A stretch of 64,000 bases of DNA from Jaltomata sinuosa. Taxonomy: Eukaryota; Streptophyta; Magnoliopsida; Solanales; Solanaceae. This document shows positions 22,380 through 33,989 of the stretch, one piece after another. The stretch covers positions 124,001-188,000 of the forward strand of contig QJPP01002920.1 of NCBI GenBank assembly GCA_003996215.1, given 5' to 3'. How positions within the stretch are numbered: the stretch's first letter is position 1; the number at the start of each line of letters is the position of its first letter. Made by a program: the position numbers and the translations under genes. The notes below the pieces were generated by a model. The model worked only from the letters and a program-made list of their open reading frames with translations. It was not told the DNA's origin and did no database searches.

Positions 22380-22620
22380 CATTGACACCCTACCCACGAG
22401 GCCTAACTTCTTATTACAAAGTCCTTGAGCTACGTCTTGCCTCTTAGGTAATATTTATAGAGCATCGATTTAATAAAGATACATTCTGATAGCGTTAACT
22501 CATGCTCATGTGGCGTAACTTATTCTTTTAAACGAGTTGTAGGATCATATATTAAATAAAGAAAATAATATTTTAGCATCAACTATTGCCCAGGGGGCAT
22601 AAATTGTGGTCTAAAGAGAT
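22380..22620. repeat. Short degenerate outlier of the palindrome repeat
   Basis: Two or three eroded units (CTACCCACGAGGCCTAACTTC, GTCTTGCCTCTTAGG, GCCCAGGGGGCATAAATTG) lie just upstream of DUF1985 copy 2. The region between, 22011-22379, is AT-rich and shows nothing recognisable. Confidence 0.65.
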
Positions 22621-22839
22621 AAGGGTGTTTGAGTAAATTTATTTTTTAAAAGAAAGGGAGTACTACGGATCCACTCAAAATCAAAGTTTCCATATGCTCA
22701 CCCCCCTCACCCAGTTAGTTCTACCCATTCTAATCAAAGTTTCCGCCTCTCTTGAGCGTAAAATTATTGGGTTAAGGAGAAAAATCTCATCCTAAATCAC
22801 ACTTTTCGGATACTCTGCTTCACTATTTACTTCCTGACA

Positions 22840-23046
22840 TCAGGTAATTTTTCAATTTTTCATTTGAAAATGAATTTTAGGTCTTTGATTTGTATGGAGT
22901 TAGTACAATTTTTTGTTTTTTGGCACTTGTTGGGTGTTTCAATTTTTCAGTTACTGATATGTATGTAGTATAATTCTTAAGTTTTTTCCACTTTTTGTGT
23001 GTTTCGATTTTGATTTATCTTTGTGTTTATGCAGATTACCTAAATC
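22840..23046 (+). promoter_or_regulatory. Putative 5' leader with intron before DUF1985 copy 2
   Basis: A CAG|GTAATTTTTC donor at about 22842 and a TTTATGCAG|ATTACC acceptor at about 23034 bracket a T-rich, AT-rich stretch that looks like a 5' UTR intron. It ends 12 bases before the ATG at 23047. The region 22660-22840 upstream should then contain the promoter and the first leader exon. Confidence 0.45.
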
Positions 23047-24546
23047 ATGTCTAGCAGGGTAAACCATTGCAAGCATATTATTGCTTTTGAAAATTGGTTC
23101 AAAATAGAACCTGTTTGGAAGGGTGATTCAAGTTTTCGCAAAACTATAACCAACTTTTTGAATGATGACCAGCTTGCATTACTAAGAAAAGGAGTTTTCG
23201 GTAAATTCATGCAACTAGGTGATCTTAATCCATCAGGAATGCTTTTACATTGCATGCTTTTGTCTGAAGTAAGATGCAATAAGAAGAATGTGATGGCCTT
23301 TTCTGTAAAAGGAAATTATGTCGAGTTCACACTTAATATTTTTGGACTTGTTACTGGGTTGTCAAGAAAAAATTCTGATCAAGTTTTTGCATCACTTAGG
23401 GAAAAAGAAGGTAGCCATATTTTAAATACTTATTTTGATGGCCAAAAAAGTATACAAATGAAGGCCTTGAAAACGTTCATGGAGACGAGGAAAGATGAAG
23501 TCCAAATCAAATGTAGACGAGGTCAAGTTGGCTGAAATCTATATTTTAGGACGCGTTTTATTGGGGGGGAGGTCTGAAAAATTTATTGATTCTAATCATG
23601 TGATGATACTAGAGGATGATGCTTTGAGTGCGCAGTTTGGATGGGGTGAGTTATCTTTTGAAACAACCCTCAGTTCATTGAAAAGGTCACTGCGAAGTGT
23701 GGAAAAAGCACCAACAGAGTCTCGTCCATCATCATACAACCTTGTTGGTTTCTCATATGCCTTTATGGTATGGATGTGGGATATTTTTCCCAAGTATAGA
23801 GAGCATAATGTGCAGATAGTTTCTCCTGAAATACATCCTCTTATGCTACATTATGAGGGATGTAAATCTCCACAATATCACACGGTGTTAAAGTTTTTTG
23901 CACCTGTTAAATCAAAATCTTCGGTAATTATCTATATCTATCCATCTTTTATTAATTAATTTTAGTGTGTTTGATTAATCAGTGTTTGTTTATTGTAATT
24001 CTTAGTTCTGTGTTTTTTCTTTTTTTGATTAATAGAAAGGTTCGATTAAGGCCTTCACACTTGAGGATGAACTGCCAAATGAAGAAGACAACGATGATGA
24101 GTGATTTGATGCTATAAATCAGAAAATTGATGTATGCATTGCTTCGTATTCTGTGATCACTCTTATAATTTATTTGTTCAAAAATATAATTTTAACAGTT
24201 TCATCTCTTCTACGTGCAGAAACTTTAGCAATCATCTTCAAACAAATTCAAAAAGATTCTAGATGAGCACAAATTTTTGAAATCAAAACTGGCTGAAATT
24301 AAACAATTGCTCTTAGAGAATCTTAAACCAAAAGGAGATATGAAAGGAACGAACCCAGCTAGTGATAGTTATGTGCCTAATTCTACATGTCCTCCGTATG
24401 ACAATGTGCCTCCTCGTGGATATGTTCATATAGAGTTAGGTGCTGATAATATTGTACCAGCTGACGAAGATAGTGATGCAATAGTTCACGAAGAATGTGA
24501 TGATGCTGATAAATCTACAAAAGATGAGGAATCTATAAGTATTTAG
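23047..24546 (+). pseudogene. DUF1985 gene copy 2, N-terminal part of the ULP-like gene, disrupted
   Basis: From ATG 23047 the frame codes for a DUF1985 domain: FENWFKIEPVWKG, VFGKFMQLGDLNPSG, VEFTLNIFGLVTGLS, then LAEIYILGRVLLGGRSE and a WGELSFETTL segment equivalent to the PWG region of copy 1. A frame change at about 23500-23510 separates the two halves. A donor follows SKSS at 23923. The exon from 24036 (KGSIKAFTLEDELP) hits a TGA at about 24101. A further exon, about 24221-24546, codes a Lys/Glu-rich helix (LKSKLAEIKQLLLEN) and an acidic tail ending in TAG. Its acidic segment resembles 30000-30205. I infer that this is the front end of the gene whose Ulp1 domain lies at 32613-33785. Confidence 0.75.
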
Positions 24547-24571
24547 CACACTTGGTCTAGTTATTCTTTTT

Positions 24572-24768
24572 TGTGGTTACAAATCCATCCATTTTTATAA
24601 GCAGTTGATTTAAAGTACTTTCACGTTCATCATTTCCACCAGCAAAGCCTCCCCACCCTCTTGCTCGACCAATAGTATCATTCTCATCAATGAAAACTAT
24701 ACTAGCTAGGTGCAGATTGTCTTGCCTCCTGAAATAAGCTCCTAACTCTAGCTGGTCCAACACCATGG
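24572..24768 (-). pseudogene. Captured fragment of an FtsH (m-AAA protease) gene
   Basis: On the minus strand this ~197-bp stretch codes for part of the AAA+ ATPase domain of plant mitochondrial FtsH3/10-type proteases: GVGPARVRSLFQEARQSAPS, then the Walker B region IVFIDENDTIGRARG, then the second-region-of-homology approach GGNDERESTLNQLL and MDGF. A 4-bp CTAG duplication (near 24700-24710) shifts the frame between the two halves. The usual Asp-Glu-Ile-Asp is here D-E-N-D. The flanks match ULP-gene sequence found again at 30190-30230 (left) and 30510-30550 (right), so the fragment replaced or was inserted into that spacer. It lies antisense to the ULP gene. Confidence 0.85.
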
Positions 24769-24822
24769 GGCAGTGTAAAGTGTTGCCTATGGGGCATAAG
24801 TTATACAAGTCCATGAACTAAG

Positions 24823-27800
24823 TGTCGCACCCCATTTTTCTCGCGAAAAGATGGGCCATCGACGTGACAACTCTTTTTTGGATGGAAAAGAGTGAAGAGT
24901 AGCCACCTAACGAATTTAAGGCGCGTTAGGGCACCGTTCTAACTAATTAAATTAAATTTTATTTTAAGTCTACGCAACCATCGATATGAATTGATAAAAA
25001 TACACCGCTATACAAATAAATTCTATTTTTTAAGAAGTCAATAAATTAAACCAGTTTAGTCATTAATGAAACTAGGTGAGCAAGAATTAAGCATGTGGAA
25101 TATTTAAAAGCTAAATAAACACATAAGAAAACCAGATAAGCGAGAAGATAGAATTCGGAAAAAAAACTGATATAGGAAAAGAGATCTATTAGTAGGAGGT
25201 TTACTAATACTACCCCAAACGCGTAAGAGTATAAGAATTAAACTTAGGTTAATTTTAACCTATTCGGATCAGCGCCCGGCTTATTATCGAAGACAATTCC
25301 AAAGACATTGTCGTATTCTGCTCGGGACAATTTCCATCATATCCGTCTATCTACCCACCTAAGTTGGTTATTAAGATTATTTTACCTAAGTGCGTACTAA
25401 AAAAATGAGAAAAATCTAACGTGTCTTAAGATGCTTACCCGTCCCAACTTAATGTCCAAGAGGCATTTGGACTTACTATTTGGATATGGGTCTAGACAAA
25501 TAAAATATTAGATTTCCTAATTAGACATGATGTTCAACGTCAGGCAAAACAAAAAGGGACTTGATACATGTAGCACATAATGGTCTCAACTAGACCTCTT
25601 AACTATTTAAAGGAGAGACAATTACCAAAGTTCAAACAATTGACAGTTTTATATAATTAAACCTATAGGCAGAATTCTAGTGATTAAGCATGCAACAGGT
25701 GTCCATCTTTGATTAAGCTTAGAGACATGATTTCTAGTGATAAAGATATGCAGAAATTTCATTCATTAAAACCTATGACAGGATAATTGATTATTTGACA
25801 TGCTGCAACTGTTTTTTAAGTCTATAGGCATGATTTATAATGATAAAACATTCAGAAAATTAACACTTTCCTTAAACATGGACATGATTTCTAATAATTG
25901 AAATAGAACTGACTGGTAAATATGAGCATGGTTTCTGATCATGTAAAATAAACAAACTTGAACCTGTAAGCATGGTAGCTATTTAAATTATATACCAAAA
26001 CAGATTTTGACTCCTATAGGCATGGTGACTAGTTAAATACTAAAACAAATTTTAATTTAAACATGATTCTAATTTAATATCAAAACGGACTTAAAATCCA
26101 TGAGCCTGATTTCATGTCGGTACTGATTTTCAAAAAAAAAGAACACGAAACATGATAACTAATTAATATCATGCTGAAACAGATAGCCAAATAACTTAAT
26201 AGACTGAAATAGGTTTTAACATGTTGAAACAGATTGTTTATGAGACACAATAATTAATTACACGGATGCTAAAACATGTTTAGATCCTATGGTCATGGTA
26301 ACTAATTAGTTTACAGGCAGAAACAGATTTGAATCACGACCAGTTGTTTTAACATGCTGAAACTTATTTAAACCTATATGCATGGTATCTAGATATTAAA
26401 ACAGATTTTAACTTGTGATATGGTAACTAATTATGCTAAAACAGATTATTTATTTATTTTTATTTTTTTAATTTTTTATCCTATAGGCATGATAGCTAAT
26501 TAAGTCATTTGCAGAAATTACAACTACTATGGGTAGTACAAGAGACATCAGTGAACGTACCATATTACAATAAGCATGCTGAAAATTAACAGCTAAGCCT
26601 AAGAACACGGCATCTAACAAATTAAACATGCTGAAGATTACCTATAGGCATGCTTTCTATATTTTCGAATAGATGAAACACGTAGCACGTAGTTTGCCCC
26701 TCCCTCGCAGCAGTCCCCTAAATTTCATTTATTATCGAAGTTTATACAATAATTATTACAGACCAAATGAATGAGCATAACATAATTAATAAAGTCTAAG
26801 TTCTAAATCTCCCAGTCCCGGGCAACTCTCCATTGTGCAAACCCATCTTCTAACAGAGTAACTGTCGGACATGTCAATGTAGGATTTGGAGGACCTTATT
26901 ACAGCCCATAAGACCGCCCCTTGACATGTCAGAGTTCCTGAGGATCTCGAGGATCCTAGGCAGTGCTTATGTCAAGAGATGGGATGCGCTAAGGCCTCCA
27001 TACCTCATAAAATTCCACATAACAAACCAAAGTAGAGCCAAATTTAATTCTATAAGCCAACAAAACTGCCAACATAAGACAACTAACTGGCTTGTGCTAA
27101 CAGAAGTTTTAATCCAAAAGAAATCAAACCAAACAGAAATATAAGCTCTAAGTTTACGTCCTATAATCATGCTTTTATAAACAACTCTCAGAATAATCAT
27201 GGATAAACACAGATGATTACACATTCTAAGCTAAAGGTAAACATGCATATGATTTGCAATATACAGAGGTAGAACACTAACCAGTTATCCACAAGTAACA
27301 AGAAAATATTCAAAGTCTTTGTACTTAGCACTCAATACCACTTTAGCAGCCAAGAAGAGAAGTTAAAAAATGAGAGTGGTAGTGTCTCAGAGTCTGAGTA
27401 TGTCAATTCTGGATCCTTAATAGAAAGGAGAAGAGTTCCTTATATATTAGAGGAGTATATCAGTTAAGGGATGTGGAGTGCTCAATCATAGGAATCAATT
27501 CAGTGCCAAATCATATCAAGGCTACCAAAAATAAGCAAGTAAGAAGCTGTAACAAGATTAAAGGAATTTCATTAAGTAAGGAAATATTCAATAAAGAAAA
27601 GAAATAGCATAGGAAGGCTATTACGGATCAATTTTAGGAAGGCAATCGTGGAGATCTTTCCTTAAAAAAGAGAGAAGCAAAAAATAAGCAAAAATAAGCA
27701 AGGAGCATAACAGATTGATATTTACCCAAATTAGTCAAGTGAGAATTTGTCTAGGTTAAGAGGAATCAGTTAATATGCCAAGTTTTCCTTTTATGAATAG

Positions 27801-29425
27801 GCAAATCAATTAGCATAACTCAATTAAAATTTACCAAAAATACTCAAGAGCACAAAGAGTTGAATACATGTTCATAATAATGGAGCTTGCAACTGTCACG
27901 AGTTACCATACAAGTCTATTACAAACAAAGGGGTTTGATTTTACTTGCTAAGCATGAATAGATCAGTAGCAGAATTATCAACACCTCAAAAATAATTATG
28001 AATCTGTTAAGGGTAAAACGAGGATAAGGAGCAAAAGCAAAGTGACCTCCAACTTAGACCATAAAACAACAATCAGTAACATACTCAGAAATCAGCTTCA
28101 TTAACAGAGAATTCAAATTTTTAGGCTAGAGGAAGGTCCATGAGAAACTTGGGGGTTTTCACATATGATAGCTCAACGGTATAATCAACATGAAATCACA
28201 GAATTTAAGCATCAATTCATCAGACAAACTTTAATAACTTCACACTTAAAATCAGATAACCGCAAGCAAGAAAGAAAGAATGAGATTCAACCATGAGAAT
28301 GATCAGACCCGGAATGGATTCGTAATATCAAACTTTAGCAGATATCAAAGATGCTCTAGCTTCGATGGCTTCTCGCGTAGACATCAAGATCAACGACGAG
28401 CTTTGCGCAACAGTCCATCCATCCGTTTCCTCTATCGTTTGTCGGAGATGACGAAATCTTCAATTTTTAGGATTTCGTTGTGAGATTTCACCAAAGCCAT
28501 GGCGGTAGTATGACAACACAGTTCATCGCCGGAGAAAGGCGGCAGCGACATAGGGGTTTTGGACGGAGGGAATCTGTCGGTGTTTTTCGATGGAGATGTG
28601 GTGGCGGTCGGATTTCACCGGGTGGAGGAAGAGAGAGAGGGGAGAACACTGGGGTGAGGGTTTTGCCGGACCGCCGCGGCTAGCAGCTTGCTAGCGGCGG
28701 AGGTGGTGGCGACTGCTTGGGTTATATGGGTGGTTTCGCCGGTCGGTATTTGTGGCGGTGACGGGCGGAGAAGTGGAGCGGCGGCAGTGGTTGGAGGAGA
28801 TGAAGAGAGGAGAGAGAGAGATGAGGGGTGGAGGCGGCTGGTGGGGGGTGAAGGAGAATAGGGTTAGGGTTGGGGGTGTTTTGTTTAAAAAGGAAAGAAG
28901 AAAAGGGGTTTGATCTCGGCCGTTGATCGTATTAGATCAACGACTGAGATTGAATTAGACTTGGGATTTAAAATTGGGCCAAATTAGCTCAATTTAGGCT
29001 AAAATTGAAATAAATTGGATAGGAAGGGGCTAGGATTTAAATATTTTGAGATTGGAAATTGAATTCGGATGGCTATTTAATAAATAAACTACTACGTATA
29101 TAAAATTTAGTAGATAAAATAATAATTAACGATAATTATCAAAAGATAAATTATTTTTAAAAAGAATAAATTACGTATATATATTGTACATAAAATAAAT
29201 GACATGTAATATCATATGAAATTTATGGAAAAATAGTAATAATATGAAATAAATTATATATTTAAAAAATTGTATACGAATTTAAAAGTATCACGATGAC
29301 GATAAAAACGTGATTTACTTAGTAAATAAAAGCAATACGCGAGGAAAATTAAGCTTAGAAATAACAATAATTAGTATAATAACAGCCCGAGAGAGGTATA
29401 GAGAGGTCAAAATTGGGTGTCAACA
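24823..29425. mobile_element. 4.6-kb solo-LTR-like element nested in the MULE
   Basis: The element begins TGTCGCACCCCATTTTTC and ends TTGGGTGTCAACA, so it has TG..CA ends. It is flanked by exact 5-bp CTAAG duplications (24818-24822 and 29426-29430). The broken MULE repeat (CATGAACTAAG / CTAAGTATTGCCTTTAAGG) is restored if it is removed; an intact version is at 30562. It has no gag or pol coding. The right part (28480-28870) is GC-rich and purine-rich, and AT-rich sequence follows. One very long LTR, as in large Gypsy elements, fits best; a non-autonomous LARD-like element is the alternative. Confidence 0.75.
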
Positions 29426-29429
29426 CTAA

Positions 29430-30760
29430 GTATTGCCTTTAAGGCAAGAGTTATACTTCTAAAGTCCCTAAGCTAAGTTTTGCTTCTATGTTAGGCATAG
29501 TGAGAGTAGTGTGAAGTGTTGCCAATGAGGCATAACTTGTTTTAATTAAATGTCACAAATTATAGGGAACATATTAAGTTATTATTGCATTGATGCCTAT
29601 AATATAATGTGTTTATGCTGTTCAATACCAGCTTGCTTCTGCTGCTTTCAAAGATGCATTAATCTTGGATGTTGATTCTACTTACTCTCCACCGCCTGCT
29701 ACAATGCCTGCTGCTGTCAAACATACTGAACATGAGCAGCCTGTAAGTGCTTTACAAATGAGTGTAGTTCTTGTTTTGGTTTGAGAAATATTTATATTTC
29801 ATTTTCTATATTACTTTATGATTGCATTTTTTGCCAAGTTTAATCCTTTTTTACATTTTTCAGCATGATGACTAACCAAGTACTTATCTTCAACTTTCTC
29901 CATTGAAAAAAAAAACCTCCCCATTGAAAATAAACCTTCTCCATCGAAAAGAAAACCCTCTCCATCAAAAAAATAAACATACACTAGTGATAGTTATGTC
30001 CCTACATCTACATGTCCTTCGTCCGACAATGTGATTCCTTGTGGAGATGTTGGTTTAGAGTTGAATGTTGGTAATATTGCACCAGCTGAACAAGTTGGTG
30101 ATGTACCAACTGAAGAAGATGGTGATGCAATGGTGCATGAACAATATGATGATGCCGAGGAATCTACAAAAGATGAGAAATCTGTAAGTGTAGCACACTT
30201 GGTCTAGTTATTCTTTTTTGCATCTTTCTTATTACTATCAAGTCATTCATGCAATCTGTTTTCAAACAAAATAAATTTTAAGATGATTGATGTGTTGGAT
30301 CAATATTTATTCTTCTTTCTTAAAAAAAAAAATATATTTATTTATATCCATACATCTCTTAGGCAAGCATTATAGATTATTTCAAATATCAGACTCAATG
30401 AGTTAGCTGAAAATATTGCACATGGACAATGATCCTATTTTTTGGGTCTGTCAATTAAGGTTTTGCCTCACAGGCAATAGTTACAAAATATTTTAAACAA
30501 CCAGACACAATGAGCCAGTGTAAAGTGTTGCCTATGGGGCATAAGATATGTTTTCTGAAGTTCATGAACTAAGTTTTGTCTCTAAGGCAATATTTATAGA
30601 CTTATAAGTCATAACTTAGACACAATGACTCTAGTTTAAAGTCCCTAAGCTAAGTTTTATTTCTTTGTTAGACATAGTGAGAGTAGTGTGAAGTGTTGCC
30701 AATGAGGCATAAGTTATTTTAATTAAATATCACAAATTATAGGGAACACATTAAGTTATT
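29430..30760. repeat. Scattered palindrome-repeat units between ULP linker exons
   Basis: Eroded units occur at 29430-29560 and 30360-30760: TATTGCCTTTAAGGCAAGAG, GTGTTGCCTATGGGGCATAAG, TTTGTCTCTAAGGCAATA and AAGTGTTGCCAATGAGGCATAA. They surround the linker exons described separately, so the repeat again occupies introns only. Confidence 0.75.
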
Positions 30761-31402
30761 ATTGAACTGATGCCTATAATATAATGTGTTTATGTTGTTC
30801 AATAACAGCTTGTTTCTGTTGCTGTCAATGGAGACGATATTGATGCATTAATCTTGGATGTTGTTTCTGCTTACTCTGTACCCCTTGCTACAATTCATCC
30901 TGCTGTCAAACACACTCAACCTGAGCAGCCTGTAAGTGTTGCAGAATGAGTGTAGTTCTTATTTTGGTTTGAGGAATATTTATATTTTTTGTTTTCTTTA
31001 TTATTTTATGGTTGCATCTTTTGCCAAGTTTAATCCCTTTTTACATTTTTCAGCATGATGACCAGCTAAGTACCATCTCCAACCCTCTCCATTGAAAAAA
31101 AATCCTCTCCATCGAAGAAAAAAATATACACTAGAAGAGCAAAGACTACCGCACCCATAACTGAACCATCTTTCATGGTAGTAGAAGTAAAAGACACCAC
31201 TCCCGAAAAATTGATTAGAAAGAAATTTCCCGGACAATTAGCTAAATCTCCATATGTAGCCGATTTTGATTCGGGGTTATCCAGTACTTTTCATATGAAC
31301 CATCCTTTCGTTAGCGATATTGATGCATTTGATGTCATGTCACCTTTGAGCTGTGCATTTTGGAAATTCGTCGAGGAAGGGCTGAATGGTTCAAAACGGT
31401 AG
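29625..31402 (+). pseudogene. Linker exons of the ULP-like gene, tandemly duplicated
   Basis: Two similar exon sets lie about 1,177 bp apart. A spacer (TGATGCCTATAATATAATG at 29591 and 30768) leads into exons coding LILDVDSTYSPPPAT..AAVKHTEHEQP (about 29632-29742) and LILDVVSAYSVPLAT..AVKHTQPEQP (about 30809-30931). Each is followed by the same intron and a HDD exon start. An acidic segment at 29980-30205 parallels 24340-24546. The exon at about 31060-31400 codes RRAKTT..PGQLAKSPYVADFDSG and HPFVSDIDAFDV, the segment that in ULP-MULE proteins stands ahead of the protease domain. It ends at TAG 31400. Several stops and shifts mean no continuous product. Confidence 0.65.
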
Positions 31403-31819
31403 CTTTACTCACTTTTAGCTTTTAATGTTTTGATTCTTTTACTTACGTTAATATTCTTACTGTGTTCTTTTTTTCATGTTTTACAAGTGCAAAAACTCTG
31501 TATAAAGGGAACAAAAATGAGCTATCCAAATGCTTTCTTTTTGGCTCGTGTATTATGGAGACAAAGGATTGGTTCTGGTCGCTTGCAACTTGTAATCAAC
31601 CTTTGGGTGATATGGTATGACCACATTCTATCATAATATATAATTCTGTGTATGTCCCATCACTTGAACACAAAATAATGCAATATTTGACTTGTCTTTA
31701 TCCTAATATTCTTTTATTTTTTCCAATTGTTCTTTTTTTCTAAAGCTTATTTGGTTATTTATTACTCTACTCTATATATATATTTATCATTCTTGCTTTT
31801 TTTAAATACGAATTCAAAC

Positions 31820-32450
31820 ATCGATCAGTCTTGCCTTTAAGGCAAATATTGTACACAATCTAATAAATAAAAACACAATCTGGTAGTGTCAGTTCTTGCC
31901 TATGGGACATAACTTGTTGTTTGGATGTCCTTGGGCTAATCTTTCCTCTAAGGCAAGAATTATACAGCATATATTATATAAGACTTAATCTGGTAGCTTT
32001 AATTCTTGCCCATGGGTCCTAACTTGTTCGCTTTTATCCTTTGGCTAAGTTTTCCGTAGAGCATCTAATAAATAAAAAGATAATCTGGTAGCATCAATTC
32101 TTGCCCATGGGGCCTAAGTTGTTCTCTTAAGTTCTTTGGCCAAATTTTCCTTTTAATGCAAGAGTTGTAGATTATACATTAAATTAGACTTAATCTGGTA
32201 GCTTCAACTCTTGCCCATGGGTCCTAACTTGTTCTGTTTCTTCCTTTGGCTAAGCTTGCCTTTAAGGCAAGAGTTGTAGAGCATACAATAGATACAAAGA
32301 CAATCTGGTGGCATCAACTCTTTCCCATGGGTCCTAACTTCTTCTCTAAAGTACCCTTGCCTTTAAGCCAAGAGTTGTAGAGCATCTAATAAATAAAAAC
32401 ACAATCTGGTAGCATCGACTCTTTCCCATGGGGCCTATCTTCTTGTCTAA
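31820..32450. repeat. Palindrome-rich tandem array 3, inside a Ulp1 intron
   Basis: About five to six units of roughly 105-115 bp carry TCTTGCCTTTAAGGCAA and CTTGCCCATGGGGCCTAA. The array sits exactly between the GDM-ending exon and the HLDVIFYYL exon of the Ulp1 gene, and so within an intron. Confidence 0.85.
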
Positions 32451-32485
32451 AGTGAGGAAAGTTCAAGATTGAATAGGACAATTTA

Positions 32486-33175
32486 GTTTGTACTAGTACG
32501 TACCTCGACTAATTTACTCGATGATATGTGAGTTGCAAATGCGCAAAATATTAGGCTGCTTCCTTTGATGAAAATGATATTTATTTTAATAGTTAATTTT
32601 TTTTTGTCTCAGCACTTGGATGTTATCTTCTACTATTTGAGGAAGAAGGACAAATATGAACCTGGTCTAGTTAAGTTTACTACAACGGACTTTATTTTCG
32701 ATAACAAACTTGTCGCTCTCTACAAGGACTTTGAGACAAATCAGAAAGATTTTTCTGTCATCCCCAAAAAATATCAACTCGAGGAGTATATTAGAGGCTT
32801 TATTTGCGATGCAAATGTAGCGTGGCACAAGTTTGTACTAGTACGTACCTCGACTAATTTACTCGATGATATGTGAGTTGCAAATGCGCAAAATATTAGG
32901 CTGCTTCCTTTGATGAAAATGATATTTATTTTAATAGTTAATTTTTTTTTGTCTCAGCACTTGGATGTTATCTTCTACTATTTGAGGAAGAAGGACAAAT
33001 ATGAACCTGGTCTAGTTAAGTTTACTACAACGGACTTTATTTTCGATAACAAACTTGTCGCTCTCTACAAGGACTTTGAGACAAATCAGAAAGATTTTTC
33101 TGTCATCCCCAAAAAATATCAACTCGAGGAGTATATTAGAGGCTTTATTTGCGATGCAAATGTAGCGTGGCACAA
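32486..33175 (+). repeat. Perfect 345-bp tandem duplication covering a Ulp1 exon
   Basis: 32486-32830 and 32831-33175 appear identical base for base, including a run of nine Ts. Each copy contains part of an intron, the acceptor TTGTCTCAG, and the exon from HLDVIFYYL to WHK. The downstream copy joins the natural continuation (VDYVLFPI). The upstream copy runs into the intron copy and stops. Confidence 0.9.
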
Positions 33176-33989
33176 GGTTGACTACGTGTTATTTCCAATT
33201 TATGTTTCGAGGGGAGGTGCTGAAATGGGACACTGAATTTTGGGAATATTTACCTTCAATGACTGGTGCATTTATGTCTATGACTCCAATCGTGTAAATC
33301 GTCATCGTGAAAAAAAGTATTAAGAAGATGGTGTTGAATTACAAAACATTGATACCATACTTTTTGGAAAGGGCCAATTTCTATGTTGAGAAGGGCATTG
33401 ACAAATCTGATTGTGGCGATTTGGAGATTGAATTAGTTGATGACCTGCCACAATAAGTCAATTGGTATATTTTTCTATATATTTTTTAAATCTTCATTTT
33501 GCTTCACTTTTTTTTACTGATTTCCATTCCAACTCATGTATAATATGCTTCTTCTCCTCTATTTTTTACAGTGATTGTGGAGCATTTGTTGCCGCCTTTG
33601 CTGAATACTTTGTTCATGGTAAGAAAATTCCAAAAGAACTTGACATTGGAGTAGTTCGCATGAGATATGGAGCTCTGTTATGGGATTATGGAAGGAAAAA
33701 ACAAGAAGCTGGTGCAACAATCGAGACTACAGAAAAGGTTGGCAAATTCTTCGGGAAGAGGAAGAGGGGATGTGAGGAAATGTAGTTTAATTTTTTTAGT
33801 TTTAACGTAGAATCATTGCACCTATCAAGGCTTTTTGATTGACTTTATTGTATTGATGCGATAATGTAAAGTACAGACAGTTTTTGGAAACTGAATTAGC
33901 CATTTTTGATGCGATAATGTGAAGTACAATGATGTTACTAATCTGAGGGTATGTCTTCTTATAGTTGGTTTTTTTTTGTTTGAATTTTT

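Larger units (their letters stand above)
31480..33785 (+). pseudogene. Ulp1-type (C48) cysteine protease domain, disrupted
   Basis: An exon ending about 31617 codes DWFWSLATCNQPLGDM. After an intron filled with palindrome repeats, the next exon (from 32613, duplicated at 32958) begins HLDVIFYYLRKK and continues through GFICDANVAWHKVDYVLFPI. This is the N-terminal half of a Ulp1/SENP-like peptidase domain of plant ULP-MULEs. A frame change near 33210 follows. WDTEFWEYLPSMTGAF and IPYFLERANFYVEKG then appear in other frames. The exon from 33572 carries SDCGAFVAAFAEYFV with the catalytic Cys codon at 33576-33578, and the product ends at TAG 33783. I do not find the His-Trp and Asp blocks expected between 33176 and 33300, so the active site seems incomplete. 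Family function: SUMO maturation or deconjugation. Confidence 0.8.

Noticed and set aside
28280..28683. Two plus-strand open frames in a GC-rich stretch
   Set aside because: They lie inside the 4.6-kb LTR-like element, have low-complexity Arg/Gly composition and lack motifs. Retained only as a question for a BLASTX check.
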